The notes beneath the pieces were generated by a model that had not been told where the DNA came from, made no database searches, and saw nothing but the letters and a program-made list of their open reading frames with translations. The position numbers and the translations under genes are program-made. From an uncultured Clostridia bacterium (GTDB lineage Bacteria; Bacillota; Clostridia; Christensenellales; UBA1242), in NCBI GenBank assembly GCA_944384475.1, contig CALWTN010000010.1, positions 1 through 21,884 on the forward strand: a stretch of DNA of 21,884 nt. Direction: 5' to 3'. This document shows, one piece after another, positions 7,717 through 13,575 of this stretch (positions are counted from its first letter, which is position 1; every line of letters begins with the position of its first letter).

Positions 7717-8319
7717 ATGAGAAAAGCATTTTCATTTTACATAATCATAATTTTGTTTACATGTGGGCTGATTACATGCATTTTGCCCTATCCTTTGGTG
7801 AGCAAATACACAAATTTAACAGCGAAAGATATTTATAACATCAACAATTTTCATGAAGGCGAAGATTTTATCTATTCGCCAGCAAGCCCGATAAGCGTAT
7901 CCAATTTAAACTGGTTTGACACGGTGAACACCATGTTCAAAACCTATCAAAAAACCCGTGTGATTGACATTAAAAGCGGGCTTACATACTATGTCTATCG
8001 CAATGGCGGACACAACCATGCGGATGTAGAGCCAATAGACAAAGAAAATACTCAAATTTTCAAAAACATATATGGCGGAGTTTGGAGTTGGGCACGCCGC
8101 CCTGTTTGGGTTGAACTTGGCGAAGGCAACTTTGTGGCGGCAAGCATAAACGGCTATCCTCACGGCAAAAGTTACATTCAAAACACCGGCATGGATGGGC
8201 ATACTTGCATACACTTTTTGCTTAGCAAAACACATGGCACTAAGCGAGTGGACGAAGACCATCAAGCCGCCGTGGCGTATGCCTATGAGCATAGAAATGA
8301 AATCAAAAATTATTTGTAA
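7717..8319 (+). CDS. Membrane-anchored extracytoplasmic protein with conserved Cys/His core, function unknown
   Basis: This 200-residue protein has an N-terminal signal anchor (about residues 6-25), so the rest should lie outside the membrane. The C-terminal domain (about 82-190) contains DIKSGLTYYVYR, GGHNHAD, WSWARRPVWVEL, AASINGYPHG, GMDGHTCIHF and HGTKRVDEDHQAA. I recall this domain as a recurring but poorly characterised one in Gram-positive surface proteins, often beside SH3 or peptidoglycan-binding modules. The Cys164 with flanking His162 and His166, plus an upstream HG (149-150), loosely recalls the HG...CIR layout of L,D-transpeptidases; that link is inference. No Shine-Dalgarno site precedes the ATG. 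A strong terminator follows. Confidence 0.65.
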   Translation: MRKAFSFYIIIILFTCGLITCILPYPLVSKYTNLTAKDIYNINNFHEGEDFIYSPASPISVSNLNWFDTVNTMFKTYQKTRVIDIKSGLTYYVYRNGGHNHADVEPIDKENTQIFKNIYGGVWSWARRPVWVELGEGNFVAASINGYPHGKSYIQNTGMDGHTCIHFLLSKTHGTKRVDEDHQAAVAYAYEHRNEIKNYL

Positions 8320-8341
8320 AAAGATTAAGTGCGGGCTGGAC

Positions 8342-8369
8342 AATCTCTTGCATTGCAAGAGATTTTTTT
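8342..8369 (+). terminator. Terminator after the 7717 gene
   Basis: On the plus strand the hairpin 8342-8364 (stem CTCTTGCA/TGCAAGAG) is followed at once by a T run to 8369. This has the form of an intrinsic terminator for the upstream gene ending at 8319. Confidence 0.75.
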
Positions 8370-8384
8370 GTTGGCTTTGCCAAC

Positions 8385-8414
8385 AAAAAAGCAAGCCTCG
8401 CTTGCGAGGCTTGC
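8385..8414 (-). terminator. Terminator after rlmH
   Basis: Read on the minus strand, the 10-base stem 8405-8414/8391-8400 with a four-base loop is followed by six T (8390-8385). It would end the transcript carrying the CPBP proteases and rlmH. Confidence 0.75.
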
Positions 8415-8426
8415 CGTCCAGCCCGC

Positions 8427-8885
8427 CTATTTATGATAACTTGTTCCGCTTGATATATTAAACGCCCTGTAAATTTGTTCAATCGCCACAATTCTTGCCA
8501 AATTATGCGGCATAGTAATTTTGCCAAAACTCAATTTTTCAGACGCAATTTTTTTAACCGCCTCGCCCACGCCATACGATCCGCCAATCACAAAACTCAG
8601 CGTGCTTGAATGCAAAGCGCTTTTTTGAATAAGTTCGCTAAGTTGTTCGCTTGAAAACATTTTGCCGTTGATATCAAACAAAAACACTTCGCCCTTACAT
8701 TTTTCCAAAATCAATTTTTCCTCTTTTTGCAGCACTTCTTTGGCAGACGCAGAAACGTTTTTTTCTTCCACTTCAATGACGTTAAACTTACAAAATTTTT
8801 GCAGACGCTTTATGTATTCGTTTTGAGCCTCAACCCAAAACTTTTCTTTTAAATTGCCCACGCAAATCAAATTGATTGTAATCAT
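8427..8885 (-). CDS. rlmH: 23S rRNA pseudouridine-1915 N3-methyltransferase RlmH
   Basis: This 152-residue SPOUT-class enzyme methylates pseudouridine 1915 in helix 69 of 23S rRNA using S-adenosylmethionine. It starts MITINLICVGNLKEKFW. The SAM-binding knot is marked by LSFVIGGSYGVGE (97-108), and the C-terminus shows the typical EQIYRAFNISSGTSYHK. Length matches the family (about 155-160). I chose the ATG at 8885 because it matches the family N-terminus; a 16-residue extension upstream would run back inside the preceding gene. It overlaps the preceding stop as ATGA (8882-8885), so it is translationally coupled to the CPBP gene, with only a weak GGGGTG upstream. Confidence 0.95.
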   Translation of the reverse strand: MITINLICVGNLKEKFWVEAQNEYIKRLQKFCKFNVIEVEEKNVSASAKEVLQKEEKLILEKCKGEVFLFDINGKMFSSEQLSELIQKSALHSSTLSFVIGGSYGVGEAVKKIASEKLSFGKITMPHNLARIVAIEQIYRAFNISSGTSYHK

Positions 8886-9982
8886 AGCGCACCCCAAATA
8901 AAAGTGAAAATTGTGATGGCGACGCCCAAACACATGGTCACAATCAGCAGAAGTTTGCCGTAACTTGGCATTGCAAACTTGCCCGCTGGCTGCTCTTCAT
9001 CAATAACAATAAATTGCTTTAATCTTTCAAGAGACTCTTCGTTTAGTTCCTCTCTGCCCTCAAATTTATTTTTTGCGTTTTGCAAGTCAATCAAATATGC
9101 CTCGCGCAAAAGTTGCTTGCCAAATTCTTGTTGGATATGCTGCAAATCGTTTTTTAAACTGTGTGAAGCAATCTTTTTTGTAAGCACAAGCAAACATTGC
9201 AACAAGATGATTAAAATAAGCAGCGTCAATAATATAGCCACAAACACATTTGACGCAAGCACGCCTTCCACCCATCCAACTATGTTTCCAAACGGCAAAC
9301 CATTCACTTGTGAAAATGTGAGATAGGTGCTTAAAAAGTTGTTCATAAAGTGCACGATCATTGCAGGAACGATTGAGCCAGAAACCATGGTCAAAAATCC
9401 TAAAAACAAACCTATTATGGTTGCATAGAAAAATTGCTCAATGTTCATGTGCAGCAGCCCAAAGAATAATGCAGAAATCCAAATCGCCTTGCTTGCTCCA
9501 AGCGGACTTAGCGACTTTAACAGCATGCCTCTATGGGCAACCTCTTCGCAAATGCCAGGCAAAATGGCTGTAAAAACAACATTGATAATAAGCGAGCCGA
9601 ATGAATAGGAAGAAATGGCGCTTCCGTGCGCATGCTCATATCCAAAAAGCTCAATCAAACCGTTAAAGGTTTTAGAAACAAACATATTCAAAAAAAAAAC
9701 CACAAATCCAAGCGGCACGCTTAATCCAACAATCTTCCACGAAACTTTTTTGATGCCAAACTCACCATAGGTGCGCTTAATTTTTTGTTTTTTAAATGCT
9801 GAATAAAGCACTATGCTGCCGCCAAAAAGCAGCACTACTTGCACCAATATTGTAAACACATAATCTGAGCCTGCAAACGAGAGCAGCCCAAAAGACGAAA
9901 TCAATCTTAGCGCAACAAAAAGAATGACAATTATAAAATATGCCAGCATCGCACTATTAAAAGTTTTGTTTTTTCCCATCAT
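8882..9982 (-). CDS. CPBP-family intramembrane metalloprotease (copy 2)
   Basis: This 366-residue membrane protein belongs to the CAAX-protease/bacteriocin-processing family (ABI). The three conserved motifs are present: EEVAHRG (146-152), FGLLHMN with His178, and HFMNN with His211 and Asn214/215. It should therefore be an active glutamic-type or metal-dependent intramembrane protease. Substrate is unknown; family members process prenylated proteins or peptides, or give bacteriocin immunity. The C-terminal third is a charged cytoplasmic stretch ending in one more membrane helix (about 342-364). The start at 9982 is preferred because TATAAT (9989-9994) ends six bases before it and no Shine-Dalgarno site is present. 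It is a divergent paralogue of the gene just upstream. Confidence 0.85.
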   Translation of the reverse strand: MMGKNKTFNSAMLAYFIIVILFVALRLISSFGLLSFAGSDYVFTILVQVVLLFGGSIVLYSAFKKQKIKRTYGEFGIKKVSWKIVGLSVPLGFVVFFLNMFVSKTFNGLIELFGYEHAHGSAISSYSFGSLIINVVFTAILPGICEEVAHRGMLLKSLSPLGASKAIWISALFFGLLHMNIEQFFYATIIGLFLGFLTMVSGSIVPAMIVHFMNNFLSTYLTFSQVNGLPFGNIVGWVEGVLASNVFVAILLTLLILIILLQCLLVLTKKIASHSLKNDLQHIQQEFGKQLLREAYLIDLQNAKNKFEGREELNEESLERLKQFIVIDEEQPAGKFAMPSYGKLLLIVTMCLGVAITIFTFIWGAL

Positions 9983-9988
9983 GATTTT

Positions 9989-10020
9989 ATTATATTCCCT
10001 TTGAATGAATGGCATTCATT
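9989..10020 (-). promoter_or_regulatory. Promoter-like -10 and palindrome before the second CPBP gene
   Basis: A perfect TATAAT (9989-9994) lies six bases before the ATG at 9982. The palindrome AATGAATG-G-CATTCATT (10004-10020) covers the expected -35 position, where no good -35 hexamer is seen. This layout suits a site bound by a regulator. It is also possible that the gene is mainly read through from the upstream CPBP gene. Confidence 0.45.
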
Positions 10021-10021
10021 T

Positions 10022-11035
10022 TTATGCAGGCTGCGGCATAAATCCAATCGCCGTGCCAATAATAAACACAATCACGCCCACACCGATTGCAACCCACAGC
10101 GAAATTGGTGCGTTTTTAATAGATTTTTGTGGACGATTTTCGTTATTTTCGCAAAAATCTTGCTCTTCGATTTGATTTTTACCTTTAAAATAAAACCTTT
10201 CAATAATGTAAATAAGCACGCCTGCCACAACAGCCAATGCCACTGCCAGCACCCACACCCAAGCACTGGTATATGAAATTGACATGTCAAGCCCATGCCT
10301 CACCGAAAAATAATTTACGATGATAACAATCGCATTGTTTAAAAAGTGAACAAGCATGCTTGTGAAAGTCGAGCCAGTTCGCATAGCCAGCCAACCAAGC
10401 ACCAAACCCAGCGCAAACGGATAGAGCAGCTGCTGAATAGAGCCGTGCATCAGCGCAAACATCAGCGCCGAGATAAACAAAGCCGTAATGTCGCCAAGCC
10501 CACGCCTCAGCCCATTTAGCAACACGCCTCTAAAAATGAGTTCTTCAAAAATTGCTGGAAGCACAGCCATCAAAATAAGCCCAAGCACCAACCACCCTGC
10601 ATGATCCATAGGCAAGGCTATCGCTTGAAGGTCATAGCCACCTTGCTCCAAAAGATAGTCCACTCCGCCAACCAAATATTGCATTCCAAAAACGCAGATA
10701 AGCGAAACCGCAAAGCAAATTGCAGTGTTTGCCACGCCAATTTTAAAATTGACTTTTGCAGCGCTAAAACTCACCTTTTTGACTTTATTAAACGCAAAAA
10801 ACACGATTGCAAAGGCGACTGGCGAACAAAGTGTTGAAAAGATTGTGTAAACAACGCTTTCGTTAAGCTGTTCTTTCGGCACGCCAGACGATACAACCAT
10901 TTGACAAATCAAAATCAGCAACAAAGAAATGACATAAGGCGCTAACAACGAAATTATGTAAAAAATGCCCATGTCTTGAAAGTTGTAAAATTTATTTTTT
11001 TGAAAAGTTTGAATATCCGATTTTTGTTTTGTCAT
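10022..11035 (-). CDS. CPBP-family intramembrane metalloprotease (copy 1)
   Basis: This 337-residue multispanning protein carries the CPBP motifs EELIFRG (164-170), FALMHGS with His197, and HFLNN with His230 and Asn233/234, so the catalytic set is complete. Additional membrane helices flank the core, and a charged loop precedes the last membrane segment. The substrate is unknown. The start at 11035 (MTKQKSD) follows TATACT by six bases; a longer frame starting at 11053 would run through the promoter and is rejected. The next gene, a second CPBP protease, begins 40 bases after its stop. The pair followed by rlmH forms a likely operon. Confidence 0.87.
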   Translation of the reverse strand: MTKQKSDIQTFQKNKFYNFQDMGIFYIISLLAPYVISLLLILICQMVVSSGVPKEQLNESVVYTIFSTLCSPVAFAIVFFAFNKVKKVSFSAAKVNFKIGVANTAICFAVSLICVFGMQYLVGGVDYLLEQGGYDLQAIALPMDHAGWLVLGLILMAVLPAIFEELIFRGVLLNGLRRGLGDITALFISALMFALMHGSIQQLLYPFALGLVLGWLAMRTGSTFTSMLVHFLNNAIVIIVNYFSVRHGLDMSISYTSAWVWVLAVALAVVAGVLIYIIERFYFKGKNQIEEQDFCENNENRPQKSIKNAPISLWVAIGVGVIVFIIGTAIGFMPQPA

Positions 11036-11041
11036 ATAAAA

Positions 11042-11070
11042 AGTATACACCATTTCGCTGGACTTTTCAA
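11042..11070 (-). promoter_or_regulatory. Strong promoter giving a predicted leaderless CPBP mRNA
   Basis: TTGAAA (11065-11070), a 17-base spacer and TATACT (11042-11047) are near consensus. Only six bases separate the -10 from the ATG at 11035, so transcription would start at or within one or two bases of the start codon. Confidence 0.75.
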
Positions 11071-11087
11071 AGCGAATAGGTTAAAAT
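11059..11087 (+). promoter_or_regulatory. Divergent tadA promoter, also predicted leaderless
   Basis: TGGACT (11059-11064), a 17-base spacer and TAAAAT (11082-11087) face the other way. The -10 ends six bases before the tadA ATG at 11094. Its -35 and spacer overlap the -35 of the opposing CPBP promoter, so the two could compete for RNA polymerase. Confidence 0.6.
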
Positions 11088-11093
11088 ATTTTT

Positions 11094-11540
11094 ATGAAAA
11101 ATTTTATGCATCAAGCCATAAATGAGGCAAAAAAAGCGTTTAAAGCAGATGAAATCCCAGTTGGAGCGGTTATTGTAAAAGACGGCAAGATAATTTCTCG
11201 TGCATACAACAAGCGTGAGCAAACCCAAATGGCAACCTATCATGCAGAAATACTTGCAATTCAAAAGGCGTGCAAAAAACTTGGCTCGTGGCGGCTTGAT
11301 GGTTGTCAAATGTATGTAAGTTTAGAGCCCTGCCCAATGTGCCTTGGTGCAGCAATCAATGCAAGGCTAAGCGCAATATACTACGGCGCAGAGGAAAAAA
11401 CCTCGGGCGACAATATTTCGCAAATAATTGCCTCCTCCGCCCGATTAAATCATAAAATTAATTTAGTTAAACTTGAAGATGAGCAAGCAAAAAAACTGCT
11501 CAGCGAGTTTTTCAAAAATAAAAGAAAAAAAGCAGACTAA
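11094..11540 (+). CDS. tadA: tRNA-specific adenosine deaminase TadA
   Basis: This 148-residue zinc enzyme converts the wobble adenosine of tRNA-Arg(ACG) to inosine. The deaminase signature is complete: HAE (50-52) with the catalytic Glu52, and PCPMC with zinc ligands Cys80 and Cys83, followed by LGAAINAR. Length and the N-terminal KNFMHQAINEAKKAF helix match the family. No Shine-Dalgarno site is present; the ATG lies six bases after the -10 hexamer. The stop TAA (11538-11540) lies inside the loop of a bidirectional terminator and overlaps the stop of the convergent gene. Confidence 0.95.
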   Translation: MKNFMHQAINEAKKAFKADEIPVGAVIVKDGKIISRAYNKREQTQMATYHAEILAIQKACKKLGSWRLDGCQMYVSLEPCPMCLGAAINARLSAIYYGAEEKTSGDNISQIIASSARLNHKINLVKLEDEQAKKLLSEFFKNKRKKAD

Positions 11541-11554
11541 CCCTGCTTTTTTTT
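11525..11554. terminator. Shared bidirectional terminator of tadA and the SHOCT gene
   Basis: The arms AAAAAGCAG (ending 11535) and CTGCTTTTT (from 11543) form a hairpin with A/T tracts on both sides. Both convergent genes end within its loop (CTAA at 11537-11540). Confidence 0.8.
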
Positions 11555-12115
11555 ATCAATAATGTCAAAAAGCATTGCACGAAATTCATCATCAGTTAGC
11601 GAGCCATTTTGCTTCATCTTTCTTAAAACTTCCAAACGCTTTTTCACATCCTCATCTGTCTCAATGGCGTCATCGTAAATTGGATCATACTTCAGCACAG
11701 CCTCGTTAAACTCTCCGCTTCTAAGCTCTCGTGCGGTTGTGTTTTTAAACGCAAACGAAATGTAAAGCAAGATTGCCGCTATTGATAAAAGCATACCGCC
11801 AATAATTGTAAGCGCGCAGCCCCATTTGTATGCCCCGCTGCTGGTTTCAAAAGGTTTGTCTGGCGAGGTTTTTTTAATCAAAATAATTCCGCCAGCAAGC
11901 GAGCAAACGCTCAGCGCAATAAACACTGCGCCTATTGCAATAAAAACCTCACGTGCAATGTTGATGTCTGCCACAGCCATACCTAAGCCTGTCAGCGCCT
12001 TGCCGAAATAACCCGTAGAGGTAACCAACGTCACCCCCGAGATAAACAATGTGACAGCGTCAATGATTGCAAAAATGCCACTTACTCTAACAAGAGTCTT
12101 CTTTGTCTGATTCAT
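11537..12115 (-). CDS. Four-helix membrane protein with C-terminal SHOCT domain
   Basis: This 192-residue protein has about four hydrophobic segments (near residues 8-34, 50-80 and 100-123) and a cytoplasmic tail ending in a SHOCT motif: RLEVLRKMKQNGSLTDDEF followed by RAMLFDIIDKK (about 158-190). SHOCT is a short helical module often found at protein termini in Gram-positive bacteria, thought to mediate oligomerisation. The job of this protein is unknown. I chose the ATG at 12115 (MNQTKKTLVR); the longer frame from 12133 would include the -10 box. The promoter TTGATT-16-TATAAT is close upstream. Its stop overlaps the tadA stop. Confidence 0.75.
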   Translation of the reverse strand: MNQTKKTLVRVSGIFAIIDAVTLFISGVTLVTSTGYFGKALTGLGMAVADINIAREVFIAIGAVFIALSVCSLAGGIILIKKTSPDKPFETSSGAYKWGCALTIIGGMLLSIAAILLYISFAFKNTTARELRSGEFNEAVLKYDPIYDDAIETDEDVKKRLEVLRKMKQNGSLTDDEFRAMLFDIIDKKKQG

Positions 12116-12124
12116 GATAATAAT

Positions 12125-12152
12125 ATTATACAAAAATTTCTTAAAAAATCAA
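12125..12152 (-). promoter_or_regulatory. Promoter of the SHOCT gene
   Basis: TTGATT (12147-12152), a 16-base spacer and perfect TATAAT (12125-12130). The -10 ends nine bases before the ATG, so the leader would be zero to three bases. Confidence 0.65.
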
Positions 12153-12175
12153 CACTAATTGAATTAATTATCATT

Positions 12176-12203
12176 TTGAAATAAATTTTTGTTATGGTAA
12201 AAT
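12176..12203 (+). promoter_or_regulatory. Promoter of the short-chain dehydrogenase gene
   Basis: TTGAAA (12176-12181), 16 bases, TAAAAT (12198-12203). The start would fall near 12210, so the leader is about nine bases and consists mostly of the GGAG ribosome binding site (12210-12213). Confidence 0.6.
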
Positions 12204-12218
12204 GAAAGCGGAGTTAAC

Positions 12219-12977
12219 ATGAACAGAAACATTTTACTGACCGGCGGCACAAGCGGCATCGGAAAAGGATTGAAAGAATATTTTGAAAACAAAGGCGACA
12301 AGGTTTTCAACCTTTCGTTATCTTCGCCCGACTACCCTTGCGACATAACCAGCGCCGAACAACTTGAAAAAACATTTGAAAAACTACAAAACATCCAGTT
12401 TGATATACTTATCAACTGTGCAGGGCGTGGGCTTTCTGGCACTGTGGAACTAACCAGTGAAGAAGATGTTCGTGCGCAGTTTGAACTTAATTTTTTTGCG
12501 CTTTTAAGAGTGATAAAAAATGCACTTCCACTTATGAAGCAAAAAAGCAAAATAATAAACATTTCTTCCACTTGTGCAATATTCCCGCTGCCGTTTAGGT
12601 CCTACTACTGCGCAAGCAAAGCCGCAGTAAACATGATAACTGACGGGCTGAGAATGGAACTTAAAAAAACAGGCATTCAAGTTGCAGCAATCTGCCCAGG
12701 TGAAGTGAAAACCAATTTCACAAAAAATCGTGTCAAAGACTTTGAAACTAATTCTAGATATGGCGACAGCGTGAAAAAGTCTACTGAATATGTCGACAGC
12801 CACGAAGATAAGCGCATGAGCGTTGAAAGCGCGGTTAAAAAGATGGCAAAATTTATCGAGCGCAAAAAACTTAAACCAATGACAATCATCGGCAAACAGA
12901 AATATCTTTATTTCATCTCTCGCCTTGTTCCAAAATCTCTATTTATCAAGGTTATAGGCAAAATTTTTGTCAAATAA
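12219..12977 (+). CDS. Short-chain dehydrogenase/reductase (classical SDR)
   Basis: This 252-residue NAD(P)-dependent oxidoreductase has a Rossmann fold. The cofactor motif is TGGTSGIG (8-15), followed by NCAG (66-69), Asn91, Ser117 and YCASK with Tyr130 and Lys134, so the catalytic tetrad is complete. PGEVKT (about 159-164) is the usual segment after the active site. The C-terminal 40 residues are basic with a hydrophobic patch (YLYFISRLVPKSLFIKVIGK), suggesting contact with membrane or lipid substrates. The substrate cannot be assigned. It has its own promoter and GGAG site, and the next small gene follows 46 bases later, possibly on the same transcript. Confidence 0.88.
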   Translation: MNRNILLTGGTSGIGKGLKEYFENKGDKVFNLSLSSPDYPCDITSAEQLEKTFEKLQNIQFDILINCAGRGLSGTVELTSEEDVRAQFELNFFALLRVIKNALPLMKQKSKIINISSTCAIFPLPFRSYYCASKAAVNMITDGLRMELKKTGIQVAAICPGEVKTNFTKNRVKDFETNSRYGDSVKKSTEYVDSHEDKRMSVESAVKKMAKFIERKKLKPMTIIGKQKYLYFISRLVPKSLFIKVIGKIFVK

Positions 12978-13023
12978 CAAAATAAATATTTTGGGCATAT
13001 CATGAAAATGGAGGTGCTTACAA

Positions 13024-13209
13024 ATGAAAAATTGTTATAGCCCTGGCTGCTATTTTGACATGCCATGCCATTGCCCTCCGCCCTGTCCGCCACAAACCTG
13101 CCAGCCGTGCTGCCAAAACGCTTGCGGATGCGGATATTTAAACATTGCAATACCGATTGGTTTACTTATTTTCGCAGGCGGATTTCTGCTTGGGCAAAAA
13201 TGCAATTAA
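13024..13209 (+). CDS. Tiny Cys/Pro-rich protein with a C-terminal membrane helix
   Basis: This 61-residue protein has eleven cysteines. Ten lie in the first 36 residues in a Pro-rich stretch (CHCPPPCPPQTCQPCC and neighbours), followed by a hydrophobic helix (about 39-57) and a terminal KCN. The start is secure because AATGGAGGTGC lies seven bases upstream, and a strong terminator follows directly, so it is a real gene although very short. The Cys pairs could bind metal or form a disulfide-linked surface knob held by the helix. I do not recognise the family. Possible roles (metal handling, coat-like surface protein) are speculation. Confidence 0.7.
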   Translation: MKNCYSPGCYFDMPCHCPPPCPPQTCQPCCQNACGCGYLNIAIPIGLLIFAGGFLLGQKCN

Positions 13210-13239
13210 AAAATGCTTAAATTTTTAAGCATTTTTTTT
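13208..13239 (+). terminator. Terminator after the Cys-rich gene
   Basis: An inverted repeat AAATGCTTAAA/TTTAAGCATTT (about 13211-13234) is followed by a T run to 13238. It begins at the stop codon of the small gene and isolates it from the tRNA promoter. Confidence 0.8.
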
Positions 13240-13260
13240 AATACAAACCTTTGCAAAAAT

Positions 13261-13289
13261 TTGACATTACTTTTCAAAACATTTACAAT
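13261..13289 (+). promoter_or_regulatory. Consensus promoter of tRNA-Gly
   Basis: Perfect TTGACA (13261-13266), a 17-base spacer and TACAAT (13284-13289). Transcription would start one or two bases before the mature tRNA end at 13298. It is the closest match to the full consensus in the window. Confidence 0.85.
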
Positions 13290-13297
13290 ATCAGTAT

Positions 13298-13372
13298 GCG
13301 AGAGTGGCCTAATGGTATGGCATCAGCTTCCCAAGCTGAGGGTTGCGGGTTCGAGCCCCGTCTCTCGCTCCA
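13298..13372 (+). tRNA. tRNA-Gly (anticodon CCC)
   Basis: The acceptor arms GCGAGAG (13298-13304) and CTCTCGC (13362-13368) pair fully, followed by discriminator T and an encoded CCA (13370-13372). The anticodon loop TTCCCAA gives anticodon CCC, reading GGG. The T arm has GGTTCGAGCCC. The U discriminator and the CC anticodon positions fit glycine identity. The gene stands alone, with its own promoter and terminator. Confidence 0.96.
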
Positions 13373-13443
13373 TATCGCAGGGGCAAACCAGAAAATTTCT
13401 GCGCTGTTTGTGTCACCGCAACTTAAAGCGGATAAATTTATAT

Positions 13444-13480
13444 AATCGAGGGCACGCCATACGGCTAACCTCGATTTTTT
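13444..13480 (+). terminator. Terminator of the tRNA-Gly transcript
   Basis: AATCGAGG (13444-13451) pairs with CCTCGATT (13469-13476), followed by T residues. A small inner hairpin GCC-ATAC-GGC (13456-13465) lies in its loop. The 71-base trailer between tRNA and terminator also holds a CCGC...GCGG hairpin; no coding frame with a start signal is seen there. Confidence 0.75.
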
Positions 13481-13575
13481 ATTAGTTTTCAAATATTTAA
13501 TGCAAAATTGCGTAAAAAATGAAAAAAAAGTTAATTTTTGTCGATTTTTTTGCCATTTTTGCAAATAATATTGCT

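Larger units (their letters stand above)
8331..8426. repeat. Nested four-arm inverted repeat between convergent genes
   Basis: An outer perfect 11-base stem (8331-8341 with 8416-8426) encloses three perfect hairpins: 8342-8352 with 8354-8364, 8364-8375 with 8379-8390, and 8391-8400 with 8405-8414. Apart from the small loops and C8415, every base can be paired. The whole fits exactly between the stop of the 7717 gene and the stop of rlmH. It combines two opposed terminators. It could also be a dispersed palindromic element; no second copy is in this window. Confidence 0.8.

Noticed and set aside
7906..8394. Long minus-strand open frame across the 7717 gene and the four-arm repeat
   Set aside because: It is antisense to a better supported gene, runs into the palindromic element, has no ribosome binding site and its residue pattern is not protein-like.
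8886..8933. N-terminal extension of RlmH
   Set aside because: It lies inside the preceding gene and does not match the family N-terminus; the ATG at 8885 does.
12504..12895. Minus-strand frames within the SDR gene
   Set aside because: Antisense shadows of a gene with a complete catalytic set.
13283..13564. Minus-strand and plus-strand frames overlapping the tRNA region
   Set aside because: They run through tRNA-Gly and its terminator; no start signals, and the tRNA explains the sequence.
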